A DNA stretch of 14,564 bases from Deltaproteobacteria bacterium (lineage in GTDB: Bacteria; Desulfobacterota; Syntrophia; Syntrophales; UBA2210): assembly GCA_016934695.1 (NCBI GenBank), contig JAFGSH010000108.1, positions 1-14,564 of the forward strand, read 5' to 3'. Made by a program: the position numbers and the translations under genes. The notes below the pieces were generated by a model. That model searched no databases. It was not told the DNA's origin and worked only from the letters and a program-made list of their open reading frames with translations. Positions 6,825 through 13,271 of the stretch are shown here, one piece after another. Numbering within the stretch: position 1 is the first letter of the stretch; each line of letters opens with the position of its first letter.

Positions 6825-7379
6825 ATGATGGTTCACTACGGAGGATTCTGGCGGAGGTTCGTGGCGATCTCGATCGATTCGATCATACTCGACCTGCTCG
6901 CCCTCATCCTGTTCCTGATCGGAAACCGGATCGCCCCCGCGGACGACACGTTCGGCTACGCCGCGATCATCCCCTACTTCGGGATGGCCCTCCTCCTCAA
7001 CGCCGCCTACTTCACCTATTTTCACGGCACCACGGGGCAGACGCCGGGGAAGAAGCTGCTTGGTCTCCGGGTCGTGCAGGTGAACGGCGGGGCACTGACT
7101 GCGGGGACCGCCTTTCTCCGGTGGGTGGGGTACATCATCTCCAAGATCCCCCTCTACCTGGGGTTCATATGGGCCGCCTTCGACGGGCGAAAACAGGGGT
7201 GGCACGACAAACTGGCGGGGACCTGCGTAATCAGAACCGCCGTATACCGGAGGGCGGCGGACCAGGTATCGCCGGGAGCCCCTTTCGGGACCGACCGGGG
7301 CCGGGCTCCCGCCGGCGGAGATTTCCCGTACGGAGACGGGACGCCGGAGGAGAACACGCTCCGCAGTGAAAACACTTGA
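6825..7379 (+). CDS. RDD-family membrane protein
   Basis: 184 residues. The N-terminal YGGFWRRFVAISIDSIILD carries the Arg and Asp that name the RDD domain. Membrane segments are expected at about 19-34, 46-66 and 101-118. Between the second and third lies the conserved loop GQTPGKKLLGLRVV, and the domain ends FDGRKQGWHDKLAGTCVI with the final Asp. RDD proteins are inner-membrane proteins, some implicated in ion or proton exchange, but their function is generally unknown. After residue 140 there is a soluble Gly/Pro/Arg-rich tail of about 45 residues that is not part of the domain. It starts one base after the rsmE stop, with GGGG about 8 nt upstream, so it is translationally linked to that gene. 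Its TGA lies inside the tRNA promoter. Confidence 0.85.
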   Translation: MMVHYGGFWRRFVAISIDSIILDLLALILFLIGNRIAPADDTFGYAAIIPYFGMALLLNAAYFTYFHGTTGQTPGKKLLGLRVVQVNGGALTAGTAFLRWVGYIISKIPLYLGFIWAAFDGRKQGWHDKLAGTCVIRTAVYRRAADQVSPGAPFGTDRGRAPAGGDFPYGDGTPEENTLRSENT

Positions 7380-7404
7380 CAAAGGAACCGAGATTGGATA
7401 AAAG
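7376..7404 (+). promoter_or_regulatory. Promoter of tRNA-Phe, overlapping the RDD stop codon
   Basis: A perfect TTGACA (7376-7381) contains the TGA stop of the RDD gene. A 17-bp spacer leads to TAAAAG (7399-7404); GATAAA at 7397-7402 is the alternative -10. It lies about 25 bp before the tRNA. Confidence 0.55.
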
Positions 7405-7429
7405 CCAGACCTCTCAAGGCCGATGATGT

Positions 7430-7505
7430 GGGTCGGTAGCTCAGTCGGTAGAGCACGGGACTGAAAATCCCGGTGTCGGCAGTTCGATTCTGCCCTGACC
7501 CACCA
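7430..7505 (+). tRNA. tRNA-Phe (anticodon GAA)
   Basis: 76 nt including an encoded CCA. The acceptor arm GGGTCGG (7430-7436) pairs with CTGACCC (7495-7501) with one G-T wobble; the discriminator base is A7502. The D arm reads TAGCTCAGTCGGTAGAGCA. The anticodon stem CGGGA/TCCCG (7456-7460 and 7468-7472) encloses the loop CTGAAAA with anticodon GAA at 7463-7465. The T arm contains GTTCGATTC. It is a single-gene unit with its own promoter and terminator. Confidence 0.98.
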
Positions 7506-7513
7506 TTGATCCA

Positions 7514-7543
7514 GGGGCCGCGTCCGATCGCGGCCCCTTTTTT
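7514..7543 (+). terminator. Intrinsic terminator of tRNA-Phe
   Basis: GGGGCCGCG (7514-7522) and CGCGGCCCC (7529-7537) form a perfect 9-bp GC stem with a 6-nt loop. Six T residues follow (7538-7543). Confidence 0.95.
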
Positions 7544-7590
7544 GTGCCGATTGGCTGGCAACCTCTGATGTATTCCTCGAATCCTGCCGA

Positions 7591-7619
7591 TTGACTTCTT
7601 GAGAAAATTCACTTACGCT
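7591..7619 (+). promoter_or_regulatory. Candidate promoter of the ferritin-like/VIT gene
   Basis: TTGACT (7591-7596), 17-bp spacer, TACGCT (7614-7619, weak -10). Transcription would begin near 7626. That leaves almost no leader before the ATG at 7634 but a normal one before the GTG at 7655. Confidence 0.4.
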
Positions 7620-7654
7620 GAGAGCCCGAACACATGAATGGAGGGAACCGAACC

Positions 7655-8527
7655 GTGGATATCAGCGAGGAGACACGCCGGAAGGTGCTGGCGTTCCAGA
7701 GGAACGAGATCACCGAGCATCACATCTACCGGAGGCTGGCCGAGCGGGTCCGGGACCCCGGAAACCGGCGCGTCCTGGAGAAGATCTCCCGCGAGGAACT
7801 CGAGCACTACAACACGTGGCGAACCTATAGCGGGCAGGACGTGGAACCCGATCGATGGAAGATATGGCTGTACTGCTGGATCAGCCGGATCTTCGGCTTC
7901 ACCTTCGGCGTCAAGCTGATGGAAGGGGGAGAACAGAGCGCTCAGAACAGCTACAGGGAACTGCGGGCGGAGATCCCGGAGGCCGAGGCCATCATGCGCG
8001 AGGAGGACCAGCATGAGGCCGCCCTCCTCGAAATGCTGGACGAAGAGCGTCTGCGCTACACCGGCTCCATGGTGCTGGGTCTCAACGACGCCCTGGTCGA
8101 ACTGACCGGGGTACTGGCGGGGCTGACCCTGGCCCTGCAGAACACGAAGCTCATTGCCATGACCGGTCTGATCACCGGCATCGCCGCCGCCCTGTCCATG
8201 GCTGCCTCCGAGTACCTCTCCACCAAGGCCGAGGAAACGACCAAGAATCCGCTCCGGGCGTCGATCTACACGGGGGTGGCATACCTGATCACCGTCTTTT
8301 TCCTCATTTTGCCCTATCTCCTCCTGGACAACTACTACCTCTGCCTGGGGTGCACGCTGGCCGGGGCGGTCCTGATCATCGCCCTCTTCAACTATTACAT
8401 CTCCGTTGCCAAGGGCGAATCATTCAGAAAACGGTTCACCGAAATGGCGGGGCTGAGCCTGAGCGTTGCCGCCTTCAGCTTCCTGATCGGCTACCTCCTG
8501 CGCGCGTTCCTGGGGATCGATGTCTGA
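7655..8527 (+). CDS. Ferritin-like domain fused to VIT1/CCC1 transporter (MbfA-like)
   Basis: 290 residues from GTG 7655, preceded by GGAGGG (7640-7645) at 9-nt spacing. An in-frame ATG at 7634 has no ribosome-binding site and adds seven residues. Residues 1-135 form a rubrerythrin/ferritin-like four-helix domain. Metal-ligand candidates are E18 and E21 (NEITEHH), EELEH (47-51), EGGEQ (90-94) and REEDQHE (115-121). From about 137 the VIT1/CCC1 membrane part begins with GSMVLGLNDALVELTGVLAG, followed by ALSMAASEYLSTKAEE (179-194) and three further hydrophobic segments. Members of this architecture (Agrobacterium MbfA) export iron or lower its cytoplasmic level; plant and yeast relatives move Fe/Mn into vacuoles. 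Substrate here is inferred as Fe(II) or Mn(II). It is not in an operon with the next gene: a hairpin lies between. Confidence 0.9.
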   Translation: MDISEETRRKVLAFQRNEITEHHIYRRLAERVRDPGNRRVLEKISREELEHYNTWRTYSGQDVEPDRWKIWLYCWISRIFGFTFGVKLMEGGEQSAQNSYRELRAEIPEAEAIMREEDQHEAALLEMLDEERLRYTGSMVLGLNDALVELTGVLAGLTLALQNTKLIAMTGLITGIAAALSMAASEYLSTKAEETTKNPLRASIYTGVAYLITVFFLILPYLLLDNYYLCLGCTLAGAVLIIALFNYYISVAKGESFRKRFTEMAGLSLSVAAFSFLIGYLLRAFLGIDV

Positions 8528-8548
8528 GTGACGGGGCCTCCGGTTGTA

Positions 8549-8565
8549 CGGCAGGTTTCCTGCCG
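8549..8565 (+). terminator. Hairpin after the ferritin-like/VIT gene, weak terminator candidate
   Basis: CGGCAGG (8549-8555) pairs perfectly with CCTGCCG (8559-8565) around TTT. What follows (GCTCTGTATT) is only moderately T-rich, so termination would be weak. Confidence 0.4.
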
Positions 8566-8623
8566 GCTCTGTATTGAAACACCGTTCAGAGAGTGATAGA
8601 AACTCTCGTGGAAGGACAGGGAG

Positions 8624-9079
8624 ATGAACGATATCAAAACATCAGTCGAAGACGCGCTTCGGACCGCGCTCTTCGCTGTTCTGACGACGGAGAGCGGCGG
8701 GCAGCCGCACGCGAGCCTGATCGCCATCACACCGGCCGGGGGGGTCCGGCATCTGATCTTCGCCACGTACCGCGGCACGCGCAAGTACCGCAACCTGGCA
8801 GATAACAGTAAGGCGGCCGTCTTTATCGACGGCCGGGAGGCGGCCGCGGCGGGCTCGCGGGAGGGTTTCGTCCTCACCGCTCTCGGCCGCGCGGAAGAGA
8901 TCGGAAATAAGGAACATGACGCGGCCCTCAACGCGCATCTGAAGCGACACCCCGATCTTGAGTCGTTCCTGAGATCGACTGATTGTGCGCTCTTTCGCTT
9001 TACCGCTGAGGCCTACCAACTCGTGCGGGGCATCGATGACGTCAGATGGTGGTCCATAGACGATCCCTCCGCCACCTAA
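8624..9079 (+). CDS. Pyridoxamine 5'-phosphate oxidase-like FMN-binding protein
   Basis: 151 residues, the size of single split-barrel flavin/F420-binding proteins. The order of features fits the family. An opening helix leads to LFAVLTTESGGQPHASLIAI (first strands and the substrate-side hairpin). The FMN-phosphate region FATYRGTRKYRNLADNSKAAVFID follows (46-69), then VLTALGRAEEI and an end helix with ALFRFTAEAYQLVRG. Such proteins bind FMN (or heme) and act as small oxidoreductases; the substrate is not predictable, and true PdxH activity is unlikely at this length. The ATG has AAGGA (8612-8616) at 7-nt spacing. It is the last clear core-type gene before the AT-richer accessory segment. Confidence 0.85.
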   Translation: MNDIKTSVEDALRTALFAVLTTESGGQPHASLIAITPAGGVRHLIFATYRGTRKYRNLADNSKAAVFIDGREAAAAGSREGFVLTALGRAEEIGNKEHDAALNAHLKRHPDLESFLRSTDCALFRFTAEAYQLVRGIDDVRWWSIDDPSAT

Positions 9080-9112
9080 CAGGTATCACTGCCCCGGCTT
9101 GCAATAAAGTCC

Positions 9113-9141
9113 TTGACCGGAACCCCCCGGGGAGGTATCCT
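9113..9141 (+). promoter_or_regulatory. Candidate promoter in the intergenic region after the split-barrel gene
   Basis: TTGACC (9113-9118), exactly 17 bp, TATCCT (9136-9141). No gene with a credible start follows on this strand; a strong terminator does. Confidence 0.35.
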
Positions 9142-9147
9142 TCCTGT

Positions 9148-9275
9148 CGATTTCATTACGAACTTGTTTTTTGGTAGCTGTATCTGTCCGGCCCGCACCT
9201 CATGCAAAAGGAGCGCGTATGGTCTGATTGCGAAAAGCCCCGTTACTCGAACCGAGCGATGGGGCTTTTGTGTTT
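9148..9275 (+). ncRNA. Candidate small RNA (about 125 nt)
   Basis: The stretch between the candidate promoter (9113-9141) and a strong terminator (9233-9275) has no open frame beyond ATG-GTC-TGA at 9219-9227, which does have AAAGGAG just before it. The layout promoter–short non-coding stretch–terminator is what a small RNA or leader-peptide transcript looks like. I do not recognise a known RNA family. The alternative is that the terminator simply ends the split-barrel mRNA. Confidence 0.28.
9233..9275. terminator. Strong bidirectional intrinsic terminator
   Basis: AAAAGCCCC (9233-9241) pairs perfectly with GGGGCTTTT (9261-9269). An inner CTCG-AAC-CGAG stem gives a stacked structure, and TGTTTTG follows. 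The A-run and T-run on both sides allow termination in either direction. Confidence 0.85.
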
Positions 9276-9337
9276 TGTGAGGGGGAAGGCTGAGAGATCG
9301 AAACGGGGAAAAGAAATCAGAAAATGGGGGAGTGTCC

Positions 9338-9357
9338 CTAGTTTTCACTAGTTTTCA
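9338..9357. repeat. Perfect tandem 10-mer CTAGTTTTCA x2
   Basis: CTAGTTTTCA occurs at 9338-9347 and again at 9348-9357, directly after a GGGAGTGTCCC palindrome. Base composition changes here from GC-rich to AT-rich, which makes it a possible boundary of inserted DNA. Confidence 0.75.
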
Positions 9358-9577
9358 AACGTGGTGTGTATGTACTTATGTCAAATGCAGATCACCACTG
9401 CATTCATGATTTATATTCCGGCTCGATATGGCAACGTTTTTCTGTGAGCCGCTTTAGCCGATTAGCCTCATCAGCGAACCATCGTAAAGAAACCACTGAA
9501 CTCGTAGTTTCTAATTATTTAAACAAGCAGGGGGAACAAGTAAAACCACGTTGTTGAAAAACGAACATCTTTTTTGA

Positions 9578-9814
9578 TCACATAATTTGAGTGCTTGCTC
9601 CTACTCCCCTCTCCACCCGCTGTCTGATCAGTTTCTTGACGAAGATCTCTTCCCGCTCCATCTCCTCGATCCGGTCGGAGATGTATTTCTTCGCCTCCTC
9701 GCGTCGGGGAAAGCCCGGCTTCCATCTTCCGGATCTCGCCGATGTGCAAAAGAGTATCATCGTTGCACGTGGTCGAGTTCGAATGGTATACGCAGCTGAA
9801 TATGTGACAGGCAA
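9578..9814 (-). pseudogene. Remnant gene containing repeat copy 1, apparently frameshifted
   Basis: Upstream of copy 1 the frame carrying the repeat reads poorly (CTSARSGRWK). The overlapping frame reads protein-like up to the same point (LLHIGEIRKMEAG), at about 9710-9745. Joining them with a one-base shift near 9712 would give HIGEIRKMEAG followed by FPRREEAKKYISD, a plausible charged helical segment. This looks like a decayed gene end rather than an intact CDS. No start with a ribosome-binding site is seen, and the family is not recognised. Confidence 0.35.
9601..9693 (-). repeat. Three-copy repeat, copy 1
   Basis: 93 bp, about 93% identical by eye to copy 2, with four substitutions plus a 1-2 base difference in the pyrimidine-rich end. 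Read on the minus strand it encodes KKYISDRIEEMEREEIFV followed by KKLIRQRVERGV. It lies about 140 bp downstream of hicA, in the same orientation as hicA. Confidence 0.85.
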
Positions 9815-9829
9815 GGCAATATGGGGAGG

Positions 9830-10018
9830 TTAAAATTTCGGCTCTAAACCGGCCTGTTTGCAGAGTTCGTTGGCGGTTATTCGATCGAATTGTTTGTGCC
9901 GTTTGACAGGGATTATCTTCGTACCGTTTGTGTATATGGCGTGATTGCCGCCTTCCCTCAAAAGATAAAAGCCGTTTCCTTCCAGGTAGCGGACCAGATC
10001 ACGTCGCTTCACCGACAT
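9830..10018 (-). CDS. hicA: HicA-family mRNA interferase toxin
   Basis: 62 residues, the usual tiny HicA size, with a double-stranded-RNA-binding-like fold. HicA cleaves mRNAs and tmRNA when free of HicB. MSVKRRDLVRYLEGNGFYL gives the first helix. REGGNHAIYTN (21-31) carries the catalytic histidine H26 in the place of the canonical G-S-H motif. IIPVKRHKQFDRITANELCKQAGL is the standard end (IP.H...I..GTL..I...AGL in relatives). The ATG at 10016-10018 has GAGG about 6 nt upstream, inside hicB; an in-frame TTG at 10030 is less likely. The gene overlaps the hicB end by 20 bp, so the two are translationally coupled with the antitoxin first. Confidence 0.93.
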   Translation of the reverse strand: MSVKRRDLVRYLEGNGFYLLREGGNHAIYTNGTKIIPVKRHKQFDRITANELCKQAGLEPKF

Positions 10019-10235
10019 ACTCGACCTCAACCGGAAGCTGTTCGATCAATGCGTTCCCCAGGGGAATCTCCTTGTCGGTTTGGCCGTAGGCAAGGATCAT
10101 CTCGTTCAGCGCGTCGCGCAACATCTCGCGGCATTCTTCGAGGTCTTTTCCCTCAGTGACGACTTCCGGCCATTCGACGATCTGGCCCATATATCCCGCG
10201 CCGATTTTTGTATATTTCGCCGTATAATTAACCAT
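9999..10235 (-). CDS. hicB: HicB-family antitoxin (short form)
   Basis: 78 residues from the ATG at 10233-10235, which has GGAGG (10242-10246) 6 nt upstream. An open frame extends 16 codons further, but that part overlaps the promoter. The partial RNase-H-like fold typical of HicB shows in YTAKYTKIGAGYMGQIVEWPEVVTEGKDLEECREMLRDALNEM: a strand pair, a P-E-V-T-G turn and a long helix. HicB binds and neutralises HicA. Larger HicB proteins carry a C-terminal helix-turn-helix or ribbon-helix-helix DNA-binding domain. Here the chain ends soon after IPLGNALIEQLPVEVEYVGEA, so no such domain is visible. The pair is probably controlled from the promoter at 10255-10283 and its flanking inverted repeat. 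Confidence 0.9.
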   Translation of the reverse strand: MVNYTAKYTKIGAGYMGQIVEWPEVVTEGKDLEECREMLRDALNEMILAYGQTDKEIPLGNALIEQLPVEVEYVGEAT

Positions 10236-10254
10236 TGCCAACCTCCAAGACAGT

Positions 10255-10283
10255 AATCTACACGCTTCCGCGGTTGATGTCAA
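10255..10283 (-). promoter_or_regulatory. Sigma70 promoter of hicBA
   Basis: On the minus strand, TTGACA (plus-strand TGTCAA 10278-10283), 17 bp, TAGATT (plus-strand AATCTA 10255-10260). The predicted start near 10248 lies just before the Shine-Dalgarno, giving a very short leader. Confidence 0.7.
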
Positions 10284-10292
10284 ATGTAGATT
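10255..10292. promoter_or_regulatory. Inverted repeat AATCTACA...TGTAGATT bracketing the hicBA promoter (candidate operator)
   Basis: AATCTACA (10255-10262) and TGTAGATT (10285-10292) are perfect reverse complements with centres 30 bp apart, about three helical turns. One arm covers the -10 box and the other adjoins the -35 box. This is the geometry of a repressor binding two half-sites on one DNA face. Autoregulation by TA complexes is common, but the binder here is unknown. Confidence 0.55.
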
Positions 10293-10391
10293 CCTGCCTA
10301 TAAACAGGCTTAAGACATTGAAATTACAATACCCCTTAAAACACCTGCATGTACAGAATGCTGCCTGTGGTGCAGCCCGCTATCACCTTTC

Positions 10392-10483
10392 CTATTCCCC
10401 TTCCACCCACTATCTGATCAGTTTCTTGACGAAGATCTCTTCCCGCTCCATCTTCTCGATCCGGTCGGAGATGTACTTCTTCG
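10392..10483 (-). repeat. Three-copy repeat, copy 2
   Basis: 92 bp, near-identical to copy 1 and in the same orientation. On the minus strand it encodes KKYISDRIEKMEREEIFV and KKLIR, then a TAG where copy 1 has CAG. Similarity continues about 18 bp past that stop, so copy 2 probably acquired the stop by mutation. It lies about 110 bp upstream of the hicBA promoter, so copies 1 and 2 bracket the toxin–antitoxin pair as direct repeats. Confidence 0.85.
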
Positions 10484-10559
10484 TCTTTTCATTTATATGG
10501 GAAGCGTCCCTCGTTTCTCCCTCGTTTCTCGTCACACCGGTCGGCTGCTGAATCGAAGA

Positions 10560-10591
10560 CTCCCCGTCCCTGCGCAGGCAGGGGCGGGGAG
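10560..10591 (-). terminator. Long GC-rich hairpin downstream of the sensor-like gene
   Basis: CTCCCCGTCCCTGC (10560-10573) pairs with GCAGGGGCGGGGAG (10578-10591) over 14 bp with one T-G wobble and a 4-nt loop. It lies about 120 bp past the end of the minus-strand sensor-like gene. There is no T-run on either side, so it is either a Rho-dependent-type end structure or an mRNA-stabilising hairpin. Confidence 0.45.
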
Positions 10592-10710
10592 ATCTCATCG
10601 CATATAATGATCTTACCGCTATGTTCTCTCTGCCGGTTCTGCATCAATCCAGGACCATCATCTGTTTACCCAGGGGCGGACTGTCGCTGAAACCGGAACA
10701 CGGAGCGTTC

Positions 10711-11316
10711 TTATAACTTCTCCACAAAAATCCCGATAAGAAAACCGCCCACAACGGTCCCGTCTTCGTCAACAACAGGAAATGCCAGGTGCTGGAGTTG
10801 GGCATTCTCGGCTTTATCAAACTTGATGGGCCCGATTTCGATACTGTGGTCCTTGACCGTCTTTGTGTATTTGCCTTCATCACCCTGCCAGTAATCGTTG
10901 GGGACACTGTAGGAACCTACTGTCGCGCCCTGGTTGTCGAAGACAAAACCCTTGGCGACCGCCACTTCACCCTTGGCCATCTCAAGGAGCTCTTTTCCGC
11001 AGGCGTTTCCCTCCAGTTCGGCCATGATCGGCAGTTCCTCTTCGGCTTCCATCCATTGCTTATCGATCTTCTTGATTTCGTCCAGAGACAGGTTCTTGGC
11101 GTTGTGTGCCTTTACCGTTTCCACGAATACCTTGTTCGTGCAATACGGAACAAGTTTTTCCTTGGCAAAGGCCTTGACTTTATCGGAGCCTCCCTGATCC
11201 GCCATAAGATCCTGATTCACCTTGGCAATCACCTTCTCGACGGCCGGAGTCATTGCAACGGCAAATGATGCGGTGAATACCAGGACGATAACCACTACTG
11301 ATGCCAATTTTTTCAT
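10711..11316 (-). CDS. Periplasmic Cache/PAS-like sensory protein (stand-alone)
   Basis: 201 residues. A signal peptide is clear (MKKLASVVVIVLVFTASFAVA, cleavage near 21/22) and there is no second membrane segment, so the mature protein should be free in the periplasm. A helical N-terminal part (22-115) holds two cysteines, C59 (VPYCTNK) and C106 (GNACGKE), which could form a disulfide or bind a metal or heme. The C-terminal part reads FVFDNQGATVGSYSVPNDYWQGDEGKYTKTV (124-154), then IGPIKFD and FPVVDEDGTVVGGFLIGIFVEKL. This matches the strand-loop-strand pattern of Cache-type ligand-binding domains usually built into chemoreceptors and histidine kinases. It lies downstream of a chemoreceptor on the same strand (187-bp gap), suggesting a ligand-binding partner. 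The family name is uncertain, and a redox or heme sensor is an alternative. Confidence 0.7.
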   Translation of the reverse strand: MKKLASVVVIVLVFTASFAVAMTPAVEKVIAKVNQDLMADQGGSDKVKAFAKEKLVPYCTNKVFVETVKAHNAKNLSLDEIKKIDKQWMEAEEELPIMAELEGNACGKELLEMAKGEVAVAKGFVFDNQGATVGSYSVPNDYWQGDEGKYTKTVKDHSIEIGPIKFDKAENAQLQHLAFPVVDEDGTVVGGFLIGIFVEKL

Positions 11317-11363
11317 GATGCTTCCCTACCTTTCTTCTTTGTTTTGATATTGTTTCCAACTAT

Positions 11364-11396
11364 GACCTTTTCGGTCGTTTCAGGGCCATTGCCCTG
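11364..11396 (-). other. Tandem hairpins between the chemoreceptor and sensor-like genes
   Basis: CAGGGC-CATT-GCCCTG (11381-11396) and GACC-TTTTC-GGTC (11364-11376) lie side by side. Read on the minus strand they fall between the chemoreceptor stop and the next start, and could stabilise or partly terminate the transcript. No strong T-run follows. Confidence 0.35.
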
Positions 11397-11503
11397 TCTG
11401 CTTCTTCAACTCCTCAACCCCGATCCACCCGGAACCGATGCTCTCCCGATGGATGAAGTCTTGTGTCCGAACCGGCAACGGGGCCAAGGTCCGCAACTGT
11501 TCA

Positions 11504-13234
11504 TTATCCTTCGCTGTAGTCAGCCATATCCGCATTCCTCAGCGGCAGCAGCCCCTTTAACGTCCCGGCAAAGGGCAGTGCTTTCCCGGTCGATACTGTG
11601 TGCTTCTCTCTCCGACTACCGGCGGTTTTCCCCTTTTCTCCTTCGATCAGTGCCACCAATTCGATGACGAAATTCTTCATGGTCAGGGTCTGGGCATTCA
11701 TTTCCTCGGAGATCGATGCCGATTCTTCCGTATTGGCAGCGGTTTGCTGGGTCACCTTGTCGATTTCAGCCATTGCTCTGTTGATCTGTTCAATGGTACT
11801 CGCCTGTTCGACAGAAGCTGCTGAGATTTCGCCGACCAATTCGCCGACCTTTGATACGGCTGTGCCGACTTCCGCAAAGGCCCCGGTCGTGGTCTCAACC
11901 AGCTCGGACCCGGATTTCACTTTCGTTACGGTTTCTTCGATCAGGTCGGATGTGTTTCTTGCCGCCTCGGCCGCCCGCATGGCGAGGTTCCTGACTTCAT
12001 CGGCTACAACGGCAAATCCGGCCCCTGCCTCCCCGGCCCGCGCCGCCTCAACCGCCGCATTCAGCGCAAGGAGGTTGGTCTGAAACGCTATTTCATCGAT
12101 GGTCTTGATGATCTTGAATGTATCTTCGCTCGCGCCGGATATCTGGGCCATAGAGGTGTTGAGCTGACCCATGGACTCATTTGCTCTGTCGAAGACCTTT
12201 TTGACCTCAGACATCAGGGTATCCGCCTCACCCGCATTGGCTGAATTCTGTTGCGTCATGGAAGACATTTCTTCCATTGAGGCCGCAGTCTCCTGTATTG
12301 ATGACATCTGGAGAGAAGCGCCTTCAGCGAGTTGCTGGCTGGAAGAGGCAACCTGATCGGAGGCTGACGCAACCTGATCGGTTCCCTCCAACATCCCGGC
12401 GGCAATGTGTTTGATCGGCCTGGAGATCGAGCGGGAAAGCAACAAGGCCAGCGAGACTGCGACAGCAACCGCAATCAGACCGACGATCATGAAGAGAGTT
12501 TTCACGAATGAGGCGCGTTGATTAACCGCCTGGCTGAATGCGAAAACCGCTTCCTTGTGCCCCTCCATTTTCTCCTGTTCGGCATTGATCCTCGATTTCT
12601 TTGCCCCCACCTCCGCAATGGCTTCCTGGATGCGCTTTTCTTGAAGTCCCTGGAGTTGATCGACGAGGTCCCGTACCACAGAGAAGGCCTTAAAGGCGGA
12701 ACCGGTCTCACTGGCTTTACGCGCGAATCGCAGCTTGCCGGGCGTGTTGGCCAGTTCGGCTACCTGCTGGCTCTTCTGGGTCCAGAGATCGAATGCTTCC
12801 ACGAAACCCGCGTAGAGTTTCTGGGCCTCCCCGGTATCGAATCCCGCAGAGGCCTCTTTCATTCGTTCGGCCGCCATCTGAATGTTTTCCAAGCTGGTCT
12901 TCCGGGCAGCCTCTATTTCTTGAGGTTCACTGGCGACAAGGGACATTTTTTCGGCAATGACTGCTTGGTTCATGTCGCGATCCGCCTTCAGCATGACCTT
13001 GATACTCTTCTGGAGGCTTTGCAGGCGAACGACATCCTCATTGATCAGCGGCAGCATCTCATTGGAGATAAGGGGTGTGATTTGTTTCTCAAGCAGGACC
13101 GTGAATTGGTCATCCACAATGTGCTGGAGATCTTTCGTGACATTTGCCAGCGCCCACCAGCCGAGAGCGATCAGCAAAAAAAGCGAAACGACGGGTATCC
13201 CGATAATAATCATGATCTTCTTATTAAAACTCAT
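11504..13234 (-). CDS. Methyl-accepting chemotaxis protein
   Basis: 576 residues. Membrane segment 1 spans about 7-30. An all-helical periplasmic domain follows (31-244; four-helix-bundle or HBM-like, with [16 protein letters not shown] as a typical stretch). Membrane segment 2 (about 246-267) leads into a short HAMP start [14 protein letters not shown]. The cytoplasmic coiled coil carries the highly conserved hairpin tip [22 protein letters not shown] (380-401) and [15 protein letters not shown], which binds CheA/CheW. Glutamine/glutamate-rich methylation helices flank the tip ([27 protein letters not shown]). The tail (531-576) ends ADMADYSEG with no NWETF-type CheR-docking pentapeptide. 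The ATG at 13234 has GGAGGG about 7 nt upstream. Ligand unknown; the neighbouring periplasmic protein may supply it. No other che genes are in the window. Confidence 0.95.
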   Translation of the reverse strand: MSFNKKIMIIIGIPVVSLFLLIALGWWALANVTKDLQHIVDDQFTVLLEKQITPLISNEMLPLINEDVVRLQSLQKSIKVMLKADRDMNQAVIAEKMSLVASEPQEIEAARKTSLENIQMAAERMKEASAGFDTGEAQKLYAGFVEAFDLWTQKSQQVAELANTPGKLRFARKASETGSAFKAFSVVRDLVDQLQGLQEKRIQEAIAEVGAKKSRINAEQEKMEGHKEAVFAFSQAVNQRASFVKTLFMIVGLIAVAVAVSLALLLSRSISRPIKHIAAGMLEGTDQVASASDQVASSSQQLAEGASLQMSSIQETAASMEEMSSMTQQNSANAGEADTLMSEVKKVFDRANESMGQLNTSMAQISGASEDTFKIIKTIDEIAFQTNLLALNAAVEAARAGEAGAGFAVVADEVRNLAMRAAEAARNTSDLIEETVTKVKSGSELVETTTGAFAEVGTAVSKVGELVGEISAASVEQASTIEQINRAMAEIDKVTQQTAANTEESASISEEMNAQTLTMKNFVIELVALIEGEKGKTAGSRREKHTVSTGKALPFAGTLKGLLPLRNADMADYSEG

Positions 13235-13257
13235 TTCTCTCCCTCCAATCCCGGATA

Positions 13258-13271
13258 TCGAGATATCTCGA
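13258..13271. promoter_or_regulatory. Perfect 14-bp palindrome TCGAGATATCTCGA upstream of the chemoreceptor
   Basis: It lies 24 bp before the chemoreceptor ATG on the minus strand, directly downstream of TATATT (plus-strand AATATA 13273-13278), a possible -10 box whose -35 partner is weak. It may be an operator or a leader hairpin. Confidence 0.35.

Larger units (their letters stand above)
9080..9829. other. Gene-poor region between the split-barrel gene and hicA
   Basis: It contains the candidate small RNA and terminator (to 9275), a GGGAGTGTCCC mini-palindrome (9328-9338) and a tandem 10-mer. An AT-richer stretch at 9340-9600 carries a 7-bp hairpin AATGCAG/CTGCATT (9384-9404). Copy 1 of the three-copy repeat (9601-9693) with its degenerate upstream part completes it. 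No intact gene is supported. Confidence 0.6.
10284..10710. other. Intergenic region between hicB and the sensor-like gene
   Basis: Contents: an AT-rich stretch with a small GCCT/AGGC hairpin near 10295-10312, repeat copy 2 (10392-10483), TCGTTTCTC in two near copies at 10510-10530, and a long GC hairpin at 10560-10591. No intact gene is supported. A minus-strand frame through copy 2 runs from 10598 to a TAG at 10410-10412 but lacks a ribosome-binding site. Confidence 0.6.

Noticed and set aside
5330..6826. Long minus-strand open frame (498 codons)
   Set aside because: Antisense to prmA and rsmE, both unmistakable; no ribosome-binding site or recognisable motif.
9076..9348. Minus-strand 90-codon frame
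   Set aside because: Passes through a strong intrinsic terminator and the mini-palindrome, has no ribosome-binding site and no protein-like pattern.
9379..9394. TGTCAAATGCAGATC resembling one hicBA operator arm plus -35 box (TGTCAAATGTAGATT)
   Set aside because: Only half the operator is matched, no -10 box or gene follows, and 14 of 16 matches over a short stretch can arise by chance.
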